Origin: Agrocybe praecox
Taxonomy: Eukaryota; Basidiomycota; Agaricomycetes; Agaricales; Agrocybaceae
NCBI GenBank assembly: GCA_964017145.1
Contig: OZ024846.1
Coordinates: 1-64,000 of the forward strand
DNA: 64,000 bases
Direction of reading: 5' to 3'
The position numbers and the translations under genes were made by a program. This document shows positions 44,101-57,107 of the stretch, one piece after another (position 1 is the first letter of the stretch; the number at the start of each line of letters is the position of its first letter). The notes under the pieces are model-generated. The model ran no database searches. It had not been told where the DNA came from and was given only the letters and a program-made list of their open reading frames with translations.

Positions 44101-44980
44101 TTAGATCTGGGACCAAACTGCAAGATTTTTTCTAACGATTTTCCTGACCGAAATTCCAAATGTCAGGCATGTTGTTAGCTTGTACAAATTTAACAAGTAA
44201 AATATGTATTTTTGCCTGACTGAAATGAAGCGTCGGCTGATCCTACGATGAGCGTCAAGTGGCCATGCATATTCGTAATTGTGGAGCTGAGGAAAGTCTT
44301 CGAGAACCTGTCATTTTGATCAGAATGGACGCAGCAGTATGCATAAATGAAGAAAACATACCTGGGTTCTCAGGACTTTAAGCCTCTTTGGGTCCTGAGA
44401 AACGTAGGTTTTGGTGGAATCGAGTTGGTCCTTGCAATGTAAGGTAACAGCGCCCTGTTCAAGATCTGGGTCAGTATCATTTCTCCGAGTCCAGGATGAG
44501 TGCTAACCATACCCTGAAATGTTTGTAGTCGTCAGATTCCCAGTTCATCAATGTTTGCAAATTCAGCCGGCTTGCATTCTTTGGCCGTGGGATAAGAACT
44601 TTATTTGGCAAAGGGGATTGACGATGAGGTGGCTCCGGTGATGGACTCCCGGTTGGGGATGACGGTACAGAACTGAGTGGGCTCGAAACTGCCCTTTCTT
44701 TTCCATTGCGCAGCGCAGTCGTCTTCTTGCTTGCAGATGCTTCTGCCACTTGCGAATCCTGTCGGGTCTTCGCATAAGGATGGAAGTGCACCGCGGGAGT
44801 CGATGATCGGGCTTGGGCGATATCCGAAGGTTTCTGAGTTGGGTCAAGATCTTCAATGTCAAGTAACGAGAGCTGTAGAGGGCTGTGAATATCGGTACAG
44901 TCAAGGTTAACAATGAGTGGGGGAGGTGGGAGGGTCGCAGGTGCGAATGTGGGATTAGGAATTGAAATTGCAGTGTTCAT
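44101..44980 (-). CDS. Plavaka-borne accessory gene 1, unknown function
   Basis: Three exons on the minus strand: about 44,980-44,520, 44,454-44,362 and 44,307-44,101, with GT-AG introns. Start MNTAISIPNPTFAPATLPPP. The N-terminal 130 residues are Ser/Pro-rich and disordered. Then LIPRPKNASRLNLQTLMNWE, CKDQLDSTKTYVSQDPKRLK and VLEDFPQLHNYEYAWPLDAH follow the pattern of a conserved agaricomycete family of unknown function (a proline-rich leader, a short LIPRP block, a helical core with W-P). The last 40 residues lie in the subterminal region of the transposon and may be an extension. The first intron's 5' site is uncertain. Divergent from the WD40 gene. Confidence 0.55.
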
Positions 44981-45424
44981 AGCTATGCCGCACCGTTTTC
45001 TTTCAGAGGTGCATTTAAGTAGACAGAATGTTTTCTCCTAACAAAGACCACCGATAGTCAGTGACCGGTTACCCAGTTACCTTCATTCTAATTGTGAGGC
45101 TGAAGGGTAGATAAGACAACAACGATTATCTTAACTACGATTCATATTACTATCATTATATTCTATTTTTGGCCTAGTATCCTGTACGACGTCGATTCAC
45201 AAACAATAAGTGCGGCGTAGAATCTGCGCCACCTAATATTGTGAAATTAACTACGATGTTGCTATGCCGTCATTAGTAGAACGTCCATATGACAGTGCAG
45301 TTACTTTGTAAGTGTCGTATATAACACATAGAGTCTATATGCCTCTTCTAGTATAACTCCAATGCCTATTTTGTCTACTCCAATTGCACCCTCGACTTAA
45401 CGCCCAGACAAATCAACTACTGGC

Positions 45425-46891
45425 ATGTCTAAGAACAAGACATACACCCTTCAGACCAAGCTCAAAGGTCATACCGGCCTTGTTCTCTGTATGAGCATCA
45501 CCGAAGATGGAAAACTAGCCAGTGGAGGTATGCGCTTCTCCTTTATTTATTGGGTTCAATCTAAGTAATGCCTGTTATACCTCAGGAATGGATGGTGTGC
45601 GAGTCTGGGATCTGCGCGACGTATTAGCATCACAGATTCCGGAGTCATGGAGAGCCTCACAGTTCTCTCGGCCCTCTGGTGCTGGGGATCGTGGCGCTAC
45701 TACATCTCTTGCATGGATCCGACGTGAAGATGAGCCAGACGATGGCTTAATCTACGGCACAGCTAGCGGATATGTCATCTGCTGGAAGGAAGTTAACACC
45801 GGTCGGGACACTGTAGGTTTAATTTTATCGGACATCTGAGAGCTCGAGTGTGCTGATCCTGCTCTTTATGCTATTTTAGGCTTATGAGGAATCATATTGC
45901 GCCCGTACCGCCAATCCAAGTGAAGTCACTGCTATCTCCTATGACTCCGGATCCAACCGTCTAGCCGTTTCAAATCGCAACTCCCTCGTATCGCTTTTTA
46001 GGGTCGGTCCAAAGGTTGATCTTCACCCTATTTTCACCATTGTCATCAAGGACCATATACCAAAGGCTCTCGCCTTCAGTCAATCTGGAGACTCTCAGAA
46101 AGATATATATAGTTTTGGAATCCATGACGGCGTGATGTGAGTGCCTATCTACCTGTTATTTTCTACTTACTTACTGACTTGTATTTAATTTAGCTACACA
46201 TTAAGTGGAAAAGATGGAAAAATCGAGGACACTCGTCAAACAGGTTGTAGAATGTACGTTAAAGGCTTACAGAATTCAATGCGACTACACTAATGCATAT
46301 TTTCTACTCAGTGGTAATGTCTCTGCTAACATTCGTCGAGGAGTGTTCTGCATAGACGATCCCGCTCAAGGTGCAGCCCTCTACCGATATCATTCATGGG
46401 ACCGCGTTCGAACGTACCCAGTCACAGTTGAAAAGTCAATGCGACCTCGACAAGTCGCATTTGTGGAAGATTGCAAGTTTATACTCAGTGGCAGCGATCA
46501 TGGAGTCGTTTATATATTTGATCGTCGCTCTGGGAAAATGGTTGATGAGCTCAAGAGTGGGAAGGGTCAAATTCAAGCTGTGACTGTGAGTATACTCCTT
46601 GATATTTTCTCTTTTCTAGAATAACATGTACACTATAGGCAACCGAGCATACAGAAAAGCCGACTATCTTTTCTGCGATGTCGTTTGGTGAAGATGATGC
46701 ATGCAATATTTCCATCTGGCAAAGGAATCTCGACACCCCGGAGAAAAAGCCCCACATTGCCAACAATAACCAATCTCAGACTTCGCCATGGTTTTTCTTT
46801 GCTTTTTGCAATTATTCAAATTTCTTTCCTGTTCATGGCGATGGGATTTCTCTGGCAGAATACATCCATATTTGACAGTTTTCTCTTTTGA
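45425..46891 (+). CDS. Plavaka-borne WD40-repeat protein with C-terminal membrane segment
   Basis: Several exons from MSKNKTYTLQTKLKGHTGLV: a WD repeat (GHTGLVLCMSITEDGKLASGG then DGVRVWDLRDVLA), GYVICWKEVNTGRDT, AVSNRNSLVSLFRVGPKVDL, DDPAQGAALYRYHSWDRVRT, and SGSDHGVVYIFDRRSGKMVD. Probably a seven-bladed propeller that binds other proteins. Near the end the frame changes within a T-run at 46,803-46,807: the shifted frame gives FAIIQISFLFMAMGFLWQN, a membrane span, while the unshifted one stops at about 46,876. Either one T is extra in the sequence or the anchor has been lost. Such membrane-tailed WD40 proteins recur in agaricomycetes; the role in the transposon is unknown. Confidence 0.62.
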
Positions 46892-47059
46892 AACGGTGAC
46901 CTTGCGATAGAATAAATCTTTCTCTTTCTGTCTATATATACCTGTATGTTACATGCGATGTATTTAGACAGTTTTCTCTTTTGAAACGGTGACCTTGTGA
47001 TAGAATAAATCTTTCTCTTTCTGTCTATATATACCTGTATGTTACATGCGATGTATTTA
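46874..47059. repeat. 93-bp tandem duplication
   Basis: Two adjacent copies, 46,874-46,966 and 46,967-47,059, beginning GACAGTTTTCTCTTTTGAAA. They are nearly identical (GCGATAG against GTGATAG). The first copy contains the end of the WD40 gene's shifted frame, so this duplicated a 3' end and its downstream region. Confidence 0.9.
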
Positions 47060-47935
47060 TTGAGATTTGAGAATAGCAAGTTTTGGATGTGGCCCACAGG
47101 TGGGCCATGATGGTATATATATATATGGTTGATATCACATTCAAAATAACTTTTGGGATGACTATAAAGCTACGGGAAGATGAAAATGAGAACCACGCAA
47201 TGCCAGAGTGGGCGATACAGTCTGCGCCCATGCATGAATGTCATAATTGTGTTTCAGTGTATTTAGAGCGGAGATTGAATATGCGGATCTTCAGACATCT
47301 TAGATTCGAAAATATCATACCCCTCAGGGGTCCACAAATTTAAGTATATGTATACAAAGACTCTATCTCCTACTTCTGCAGAGTTTATTTTGTCAATTTG
47401 GTGTGTTGTAGAGCCATGACAATACAATTTAACCAAGAGGCGAATTAAGATGTGACTGCTCTGTGACATGTTATTTAAACTCAGAGAAGAGTTAACGTCA
47501 TATTCTCGTTATATGTCTTCTCGTTCTACGCATTGTCAATGCATTGGAGGTGTAACGTAGGATGATGTTTGAATTTGGAGCTGTATCTATGCCTTTGTAT
47601 GAGGGTGAGAGTCTGGTGGTACTTTCTATTGTGAACGCACAATTACAAAAATTTGTGGTGTTGAAAAGTTGGCTAAAGGCCTTCAAGGCCCGAGTGGAGA
47701 CGCATAACCAATATTAGATAGATGGAATGGTGGAGCCAAGATGGAATGTAATTAATTTCTGCTTGGTGTAATCTCTGCCTATTGTACTCATCGTATGTGA
47801 TCCCATTAAAAGAAATATATCGCATACCCCAAGTTCCAACTTCCAGTTTTGATTGTCATCTTTCAACTTTCCCTACAGCAGGCCTGTATTTTCTCTCGCT
47901 CTTGACTGACGTTCTTCCTTGTTCCTATCTTGCAA
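47060..47935. other. Non-coding spacer within Plavaka element
   Basis: No gene recognised. It contains a short TA-rich run (TATATATATATATGG near 47,114). Confidence 0.5.
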
Positions 47936-48523
47936 ATGGTCAATCAAAGAAAATGGATTTCGCCTGCACAGGTATGTATGACATTTGATAGAAATGGAAA
48001 TACTTTAAAACTAACCGTAATATTCAGGCAACGTCTTACATCACCCTTCGAGGCCGGGTATATTCATCAACCAGTCTCAAACCCAAGCCGACATCTGTAT
48101 ACGTCAAATGCTTGTCGCGGAACCCCCAAGACCTTCGTTATCCCTGTCTTGAAGATATCATCAGTGAAGGAACTATCCAACCGTATACACACGATATTAT
48201 TGTTCAAATACCCCTTGGCCGACGACATTCTGCTCTCTTTCGGGTATTCTTCAAGCGCCATGTCTTACTTCCTCTTAATCGCAAACTCGGAGTTCGGGGC
48301 GATCTTGCAGTGATGAGAATTGCATCCAAAAATATTCATTCAGTGGTCAATATGAGGTCTTCTGATGACCGATATGTGGATTTGGCACTGCGCCGCAAGT
48401 AAGTGTTTCTGTGTTATAATCAGACTTATACATATTAATAGATACCGTTATAGTATCGCTCCTATATTAAAGCGCTTTCAGAGCGCTCAGCGTACAAGAA
48501 TGCCTCGAGTAATCGTAATATGA
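47936..48523 (+). CDS. Plavaka-borne accessory gene 2, small unknown protein
   Basis: Exons 47,936-47,971 (MVNQRKWISPAQ), 48,028-48,398 and 48,442-48,523. The frame is continuous and gives about 162 residues. The protein has a beta-rich look in the middle (GDLAVMRIASKNIHSVVNMR) and a basic C-terminus (PILKRFQSAQRTRMPRVIV). I recognise the GDxxVMR...VVNMR phrase as recurring in transposon-linked fungal proteins but cannot name a fold. It sits between the WD40 gene and the coiled-coil gene, all on the plus strand with short spacers, which suggests shared carriage rather than an operon. Confidence 0.5.
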
Positions 48524-48902
48524 GATCAGTTATGTATTATGCAGACAAACAATTATGCCAATTACTAGTTGCCTTATTACAAATATGAGAGACGCAATCA
48601 GAGATTCTACTGCATAGGACAACTACCGATTACAAACCCTAAGCACTGTGTATGACCTATATCAACCGACACAATAACCTGTGTGTTCATTTGCATCGTT
48701 CATAACCTTACCATTTTATTGTATCATCCTCCTTTGGAAAGAAAGAAGGTTGCCAAGGGAGTTGAGTATCTTTCATCGTACATGTGAACCAAAATGCAAC
48801 TGACAAAAGAGAAATGTCCAATATATAGGAGGTTGAACTAAGGGGCCCACTTTTTTATCCCTGAAATCTTATACCTGGAATAACCATCATAACCGATCCA
48901 CA
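48524..48902. other. Spacer upstream of the coiled-coil gene
   Basis: AT-rich, no gene seen. Presumably holds the promoter of the gene at 48,903. Confidence 0.5.
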
Positions 48903-51389
48903 ATGTCGAACAACTTGAACGACCATCCCATGTTAGAACTCGATGAGGAACACGCTGTTGCAGGATTATTGAACGAAGCGTCTGTGCGCAATGAGTCGGA
49001 GCCGGTCTTCGGCGGTGCGGTCGTCCCGTTCGCATTTTCTGGTCCTAAACTGCCGTCGCACAACAGAATCGACAATGGCGCGCAGGTAAGCTTGATTTAT
49101 TATTGAAATTATACACACATTAATAACCTATATCATAGATAGGTTCATCTAACGCGCTTACCAGAATTGCACCCCACAATCCATTGATCCCCTACTCAAT
49201 TGTACGACGCCGACGCCGGAATAACGACCAAGAAGGCGAGAATGGTAACGCAATAAGTCCGAAGCGTGTTGCGGTACTGGCCCCTGGTCCCAACCAGCGA
49301 ATGTTAGACGAGGTATGTAATTTTTCTATCAGTATCTACCGTTGATTGATTATTCTTACTCATACATATTACAGATGCGGGAGCGCGAGGAAATCACAAG
49401 GAAAAAGGCACTGAGTCAAGCGGTTCAACTCCGAACTAGAAATCAAGAGATTCATGCATTAAACGCTCAGCGTGAAGAGGAGGCGCACCAACGAGCAGTC
49501 GACCAAGAGACAGAAACTCAAATGACTGAGCAAATCCTTCAATATGAGAGTCAGATCATCAAATTAAACGATACTAACAAGAATATGGTGGGTCAATAAT
49601 CCAATGCATCATGTACACGTTAACAACTCATCCGTATAGACCCAAATCATTGAGCAAAGTCAGCGGCAAATGATGGAGCTACAGAAGAAATGTGAAGAAA
49701 TGGTTCGTATATAAGATTTTAACTTGGTGACTCATACCTGACCAGCCGTTGATTCATAGAGCAATTCTATGGTCCAATTACTAGCTGAGAAAGAGCGAGA
49801 AAAGGCAAGTTCTATATTTTATAGTTTAGCGTGTATACTTATCTATAATTTACTATAGACAAATCGCGAAACAGAGATCCTAACCCTTCGACAACGTCTA
49901 CGAGAGACAACTGAAGTTAGATCCTCGTCTTCGTCCACGCCTAATATCACCGAGATTTCCCATCATGGTAAATCATCCGGATATCGTGTTATTCGAGGGG
50001 ATCGCACGAGCATCGGAGTAGTCCCGCTTAGACCGCCCACCGCATCGGTTGAGCCAGAAGGAGGTGTGTATGCTATACTTGGACTTCTTCCTTTTCTTCA
50101 TGTTTTACTCATTACTCATTATATAAGTAGGCGCTGAGCCAATACATGATTCTCCTGCCAGTGTTAACCTGGATGGCGGGGAGAATGAAAGCACCATACG
50201 ATCCATTGTAAAGCAGGTGTTCCAGCAGCTAAAAGCTGATGTATCTACAACCGTGACGGGTGCAAGGTCAAAGCATAGACGCTCTACTCGGGCCCAGAAT
50301 CAGCGAAGCGTTGAACAACAAAAGAGTGTCATCTCACGACGTGACGATCTTGCATGGAAGGTGAGCAGATAGACTTACCCACTATTAGCACCTCACATTC
50401 TCATATATCTTGTATTAATACAGGAAGCCATTCGTCAAGCATGGAAGAACCATTTCAAAGTTACATTCGTGACGGACTTCGCTCAATACAGCCCCGCATC
50501 TCAGGACGATGTTCGAGCATTTGAGGCCGGTCAGGCCGGGCCTGATCACCGAAATATTCTGGACTTCGGTCGAGGCTTTGAAAAGTCACGTTGGAACAAG
50601 GTTATTCTCAAGCGACTGATCGATGAAATACTGGAAGACCGCAAACTGATGGATCATGGAATCTTCCGGATGTTACTCATGAGTATCTACTTGCATTATT
50701 CTATGGGCAGCTAAAACGGTCAAGGGAGGCTTGGAAAATAGTTCAAAACCGTCCTAACGTCGAGAAGGGTCGTCTAGAGACAGCAGAAGAAGTTGCAAAG
50801 AGGATTGAAGCACACACAAATCATCGACTTGCAGCAGTGGGGTCACGATCTCGCCAGGAGCGAGTAAGTTGTGCTCCTTATCTTATCATGTTGATCGCTG
50901 ATTTATTTATATTTTCATCAGAAATTAGAGCGTCGAGCTGACACTGTCAACAAGGTTATCAGCATCAAGTCGTCCTCAAATGCCCCAGATCTTGCAACCT
51001 GGCACTACTTCCGCGACCTCTTGGAGAAGCTATCTGTCGATGGGATGTCGTCTGAAGAAGAGGGTGTATCCGAGATGGGCAACATCCAAGTCCCTGTATT
51101 CCGTGTGAAGATATGCGCCTGGCGCACTCCAGTTGTTGCTGACTATTTCAAATACATCGACAGGGAGTCCCAGAACAAAGACGCACGACCAACCCGGGGC
51201 AGCATATATCACCCTCGTATCTACACAAACGAGCTAGGTGCTACTCCAGCACCCACTAAGCTTCCGTTACGCTTGTACAAGGATGAATGGCTGAAGAGCG
51301 AGGAGAAATCAAAAGGAAAAGAGTGGATAGATGAGGAATTATGCGTTTCTTGTGATGTCTTTGAGCTTCTCGAATTTATTGCACAATAA
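48903..51389 (+). CDS. Plavaka-borne accessory gene 3, coiled-coil protein
   Basis: At least eight exons from MSNNLNDHPMLELDEEHAVA. Exon 2 has a basic SIVRRRRRNN stretch. Exons 3-6 form a long coiled coil (MREREEITRKKALSQAVQLR...TQMTEQILQYESQIIKLND, QSQRQMMELQKKCEEM, VQLLAEKEREK). Then come a Ser-rich linker, VKQVFQQLKADVSTTVTGAR, and a C-terminal domain with EAIRQAWKNHFKVTFVTDFA, QLKRSREAWKIVQNRPNVEK and VFRVKICAWRTPVVADYFKY, ending at 51,389. A one-base gap near 50,643 (AAA where AAAA would keep TDGSWNLPDVTHEYLLALFY in frame) breaks the last third. It looks like a DNA- or partner-binding scaffold of a fungal transposon; no family name is certain. Confidence 0.58.
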
Positions 51390-52494
51390 ATATATAAATT
51401 GATTAGTTGGCGTCCTGTACATCATAAAGCGCACTCTATGCGATAGATTGCAATGCCAGCGCTATCGGATGTACAATGCGCCCCAGCTAGGATGGCGAAG
51501 CAAGCCTTCCTCCGCCCTGCGGCGGACCTTTACCTAGTAAATATATTCTCTTTGGCTGTGAGCCGCTACAAGCAGATTGATGAAGAATCGGCTGACACAC
51601 GTTGAGCGCATTTTGTATTCCCACGGAATGATCATGTTTATGCGCCTTTTCCCAGAATACACACTGTGCACATCACTAGATTACTTGTTCTGACGGACAA
51701 ACCTTTTGCTATAATTCATCTTCCTCATCAATTATCCCTTGTTTTCTAAACATGCGCGTCTCTTTTGCATCATCAAGACGATGGGATGCGTTCGCAATCG
51801 AATACAAACCGCATTTCGAGTGTAGGAATGGTTGGTAAGTCATCTATGACATTTGTAACGCTGGAAACTCACCTGTTCGTGGTCAGTGGATGGCTAATGA
51901 AATGGTGAGTGATCTATGCGTCTTGAAAACGGCCTGGACTCACTCGTGCATTCATAGCCTTTTGTTCGATGCCATAACATGTGCAAGGGAGTGTTTTTCG
52001 ACTGAGTGATGGGTTGGCACTGGTGGAGGCAAGGTTTAAGCCGTCCAGTTGGGCTGAGGGGATGAACACGAACCTGTGAGTAGTAAACACATATCTCCAA
52101 CACGCATTACCGTTGAAACTATGCCGTGAATACGTCCATTAGCCATCACCCTTCTGAGAACAACAAAATCGCAAGCAACCAAGACCGACTCAAAATCAAC
52201 AATAGCACATAGTTAGAAACATCTTGACAACTTCTGCGTTCATGATATCTGGATGCCGAGAACAAAAGCAGTCCCCCACTGCTTCAATTAAATGGACCAT
52301 GAGGCTTTATTAATTTACTATTGCGTTGACATCGCAACTTGATTCAACCTGACGTGGTCTGTAATATCCATTTATTGTTATGTCGTTGTCGTCGTTGTAA
52401 GGTCAGCGCATAGCTTATTAACTTTGCCCTTCTGTTGAATATATATAAGATCTTGATACCATTTTGCGCCTATTCCCTCCACCTTCCTTCCTAA
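51390..52494. other. Spacer within Plavaka element
   Basis: No gene recognised. Around 51,780-52,110 there are several in-frame fragments with no family, possibly remnants. Confidence 0.45.
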
Positions 52495-55400
52495 ATGCCC
52501 GCAGCCGACCATACATATTTCTGTAAATGCTCAATCCATCCCAATGGCCATCATGTGCGCAAGTCGTCAAGGATGGTCCACAACTTGGAGATAAAAAATT
52601 ACGGAGATAAAGACACGGTAAGGTGCTAGTCTAGTATTTTCCATATAAATTGTTAACATATGCGCAGATGCCTGATGTTGAGGCCAGTCGTAGTGGTAGA
52701 GTTCAATTATCCCCGAGTTTAACGGCGGAGGTATACATTATTTTCTTTTATTAAAGATCGTACGATAGCTGATATATCGCTCTGATACAGATTCAGGAAA
52801 CTGTTTTTGGCATATCTGGCGCTCTGGCGGGGCTGGCAATCTCTGATGATGAACCTAGCTATGGCGTACATGCCCGAATGGTACCTATGGAGGCAGTACA
52901 GATCAGTGTCTACAAGCTTCTCGAAGATAGGCTGCAGAGAGCAAACGTCGCCACTTGATCTACCTCCCGAGCTGACCTACCAACAAACTCTCGCGAAAGA
53001 AAACACACCTTGCTTCTAGACGCACTTGAAAACGATGTCAAGGCAATCACTCACTTGTTAGATCATATTGGTCATGCGATCTTAGCGGACGAGGCAAAAA
53101 TGCGTGCGCTTCTATACCAAATCTCAGAGAAGATACGGGCGTTGGGTATCTCCCTTAATCATAACTTTAATAACCCCTCCGATGTGATATCCGCGCGGAA
53201 GAGGATGATATACGAGAACCTCAAGGATGCAGACACACGCATAATTCAACTGGCCGCCTCACTTTGATTGGAACTGGAATCTATAGTCCCTATCCGTGTA
53301 AATTCAGGTAAGTAATCAATAGGATGTGTTAACCTCTTACACTGAGATATAATCCGTAGAAAAAATGCTATCCAGTCCAATAGGACATCTTGACACCATT
53401 TCGCAAATAACCCTTCTCTTGGGAGTGGTCGCTCATTTTGTCCTGGGTCTCAGCGGCAAGTCCTGCGACTTTATTATCGGGGTTATATCCCTGGTGATTT
53501 GTATGTCTATGGCACTTAGCTTGCCTGCTGTGGAGCACGCGAGTGACGCCTCTTACACGCCAATCCAGGCTGCTGTATTGCATCAATTACCATTGACCAT
53601 CGACCAGGCATTGAGCTATTTCCAGTTGGACAGCGATGCCACAATTTATGCTGCATGTCCATCGTGTAATCTCATGCATAGAGCAGTCTATAACCGTGTT
53701 ACCACACAATACACCTATCCAAATCACTGTACCAACTTTATTCTCACCAAAGATGGTCGAAAACAATGTGGGGCGAGCCTACTTCAAGATTCACCAAGTA
53801 ACAACCCATCTCAGCGCCCATTGAAACCGTTTCTATCAACTTCTTTGAAGGACTACTTGTCTAGGGTACTCACCGACCCCGAGGCAGAACGCTTGTGCAA
53901 GAAGGCGTGTGATGATGCGTTTGCTAGTATTCGGGAACCTTTAGCAGAGTCAAGGAACATCTTTCAGTCTTCGTTCATCCGGGCTTTCAAAGGCCCAAGT
54001 TCAGATTGACTATTTATCGATCGCGGACAAGCAATTCGCTTGGTACTGGCAATGCATGTCGATTTCTTCAATCCCAATACAGAGCGACGTGCGTCCACCA
54101 AGTCCATCGGCATTATTACATTGGTTATTATGAATCTTCCCGAAGACCTCCGTTACAAACCAGAGTTTATTTTTCCGGTCGGTATTATTCCAGGTCCTCA
54201 CGAGCCTCCTTTGGATGAGCTTAATCACTACATTCGCCCTATCATCGAGGAGCTTAAAGCAGGATGGAGCCCCGGATATCATCTCTCGAATACAGCTCAT
54301 TCTCCCGAACAAGGTGAACATGTTGACGTCGCACTCCTCCTCTCCATAAATGATCTCCCGGCAGCGCGCAAAGTTTCTGGAACTGCTGGTGTTGCTGCCA
54401 ATATCTACTGTACTGTATGCAATTGTTGTGATCGGGATACCATGTACAGAACTGACTTCGACAACTGGACACCAAGAAATGTTTGTAGCATGCGCCAGCA
54501 CGCTGAAGCATGGAGAGATGCTAGGATGCTAGCAGAACGAGAACACATCGAAACGGAACATGGTCTACACTGGTCAGAGCTCTGGCAGCTACCGTATTGG
54601 GATCCCACCCAGATGCTTGTTATCGATAGTATGCACTGCATTTTGGAAGGACTTGCTCACTATCACTGTCGACATGTCTTATGCCTTGATTCCTCTCAGG
54701 CGAAGATAACAGCTCAACCTGCTTTTTCTTATTCCTGGATGCAATACGAAGACAACAAAAACCCTGACTACGATGGTTTCAGCGAAAAAGACCAAAAACA
54801 AATCGTCTCAATCCATAATCTGCTGGAACACCCAATCGGAGACACTGGTTCAGAGCCACTAGATGAGGCGCAGCTTGAAATGCGTTTAATTCGAAGAAAA
54901 AAAAATGCTCTAACCTTCGTAGCGGCCGATCTCAAACTACTCCATATCAAACTACAAAACGACAAAGGTGCTTATGTCTTACCTACGTCAAAGAAGCTTT
55001 TGGTCAAACTTTTGGTTCAATGGGTGTGTGTTACCAATTCCTTTTCGCCGACTTCATAAGCTTATATTTTCTCGCTCTTTATCAGCGTCTAAAGCTCCCA
55101 CTCGTCTCTACTGACTATAGGTCCAAGACATGTGATATGAGCACACTGCGACATGTACAACATGTCATCAAAACGACCGACACTCCCTCATGGATTCACT
55201 CTGTCCCATTGAACTATGGTGAAGCTTCGGCAGGTATCATCAAAGCCGGAGAGTGGCGGATTCTCTCCACAATCCATATTCCAATTGCACTCGTTACTTT
55301 ATGGGGCGACGAAGCATTTCCCGAGCAACATCATTTCTTACGGCTACTCGACCACTCCATGGCTTTGTTTGAGGCCGTAACTCTTATGGTCAGAAACACG

Positions 55401-55700
55401 ATGACACATGCTCGAGCAGTCAGATATCGCACCCTTCTGCAGTATTGGGTTGACAACTTATATGAGTTACATCCACATACTGCAGCACATCGGAAAAGGC
55501 CAAATGTCCATGCTGCTTTTCATATATACGATTTCCTTGGTCTTTTTGGCCCTGTGATGTCGTGGTGGACATTTCCCTTTGAGCGCCTCATCGGAGTTCT
55601 GCAAAGGATCAATACTAATGATAAGATCGGCGGTGAGTATGATAAATTATTAGTGGTGTACACACAAGTTACTGTCAAATTCATTCATGACTTGTCCATA

Positions 55701-56443
55701 GTTGCCTATTTGACTTGATGCATCCACGCCCTTAGTTATCCATTGGTCTAAAATCATGCGTCCAGCCTATCGACTGGCTGACTGTGACTGTTTGTGACTT
55801 ATCACCTGATAGTCATGTGTTTGTAATTGATGGGATCAAAATCTATGCACATGACTTTTTGCTTGCCTCTATTTACATGTTTGGGCTCCATTCATATGTT
55901 TATATGGCCTCAAATGCAAACAAATAATAAATAATGATGTCAGCAGGCAGGGGGATGCAGGATACAAAACAAACAGGGCCTTTGAGTGGTGTCATATCCA
56001 ATTAACCTAATAAGGCAAGAGGACTTTGGACTTTGAGCTTTTTGAGATAAAGTTCTTTGATGCATAATAGATGGGACTGAGATAAAAGAGGACAAGATAA
56101 ATCTATTTTTAGAATCTATTTATTTTTAGCACAGATCTATTTTTAGAATACTTTCGATTTGGCCAAAATAATACTCAAATCTATTTTTAAATTACGTTTA
56201 AATTTAGAACGGATTTATTTATAGAACATTTCCATGTTTTTAAGATGAAATTATTTTTTTTTAGTTCGGATCTATTTTTAGAACACTATATTGTAAATAG
56301 TTTTGGTGGCTGTGCACCAGATCACATGCATATCACATGCTTTTCACATGACTTCAGCCTCATAGTCACTGTCGGTCACCCTGATACATGATTTAGGCAA
56401 ATGGTTAACTAAGGGCGTGGATGCATCAAGTCAAATAGGCAAC
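55701..56443. mobile_element. 743-bp MITE with TA target site (Tc1/mariner-like)
   Basis: Terminal inverted repeats of about 40 nt start GTTGCCTATTTGACTTGATG on the left. The right end is its reverse complement with a single mismatch (TTATCC against TTAACC). TA precedes and follows (55,699-55,700 and 56,444-56,445), a TA duplication. The inside is AT-rich with several ATCTATTTTTAGAA-type repeats and has no coding capacity. Confidence 0.88.
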
Positions 56444-56476
56444 TAAGGGCTCTTCATCAAGAAATTTGACAGTACT

Positions 56477-57107
56477 GGCTGGTGTACAGGCTCGGCCTCA
56501 GGCTCCCAAGCCGGCCCAAGCCGGCCCTGTAAAGCCGAGCCGAGCCGAGCTTTTATGTCAAGCTTAACACAGCCCACGGCCTTGGCTTGCATTCCGGAAG
56601 CCCCAGGCCGAGGCGCCAAGCAGCGGCCTCAGCCAAGGTAATTTACCTTCATATTTTAGGTTATGTTCAAGTGTTTCACATAATAAATTCTTTGCTTTAT
56701 CATCTTTCTTGAGTTTTGACTCTTGAGTATATGCCGCGGAATATAGATGACATAATCATTACCTATTTGGTCGTCCATCATGGTGGACAGATTATGTAAG
56801 CCATGACAGACCTCTTTGTGTCCGTTATCGATGCGCTATAGTATGTTCGCAGCTGATTTAAACTTGTGAATATATGTTTATATGCATATTATTATTATTC
56901 AGCTCCAATGCAGATGTGCGAGCACAAAAAAAAACATGTTCTAATTACAATTCCATTTATAGTAATAGGCCGCGGCCCAGGCCAAAGCCGAGCCCGAGCC
57001 GGCCCTACAAAAAGCTCAGGGCTCGGGTACAGATCTTTATAAGCCCAAGCCCTTCTAAGCCGAGCTTAAGCCGGGGCTTTCAGGCCGGGCCGAGCCCGTA
57101 CAGCACT
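56477..57107. mobile_element. Second MITE-like insertion, GC-rich ends
   Basis: Left end TGGTGTACAGGCTCGGCC and reverse complement of right end TGCTGTACGGGCTCGGCC, with GC-rich CAAGCCGAGCC subrepeats near both ends and AT-rich sequence between. The end pattern resembles hAT-type non-autonomous elements. No clear 8-bp target duplication, so the exact ends are uncertain. Confidence 0.6.
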
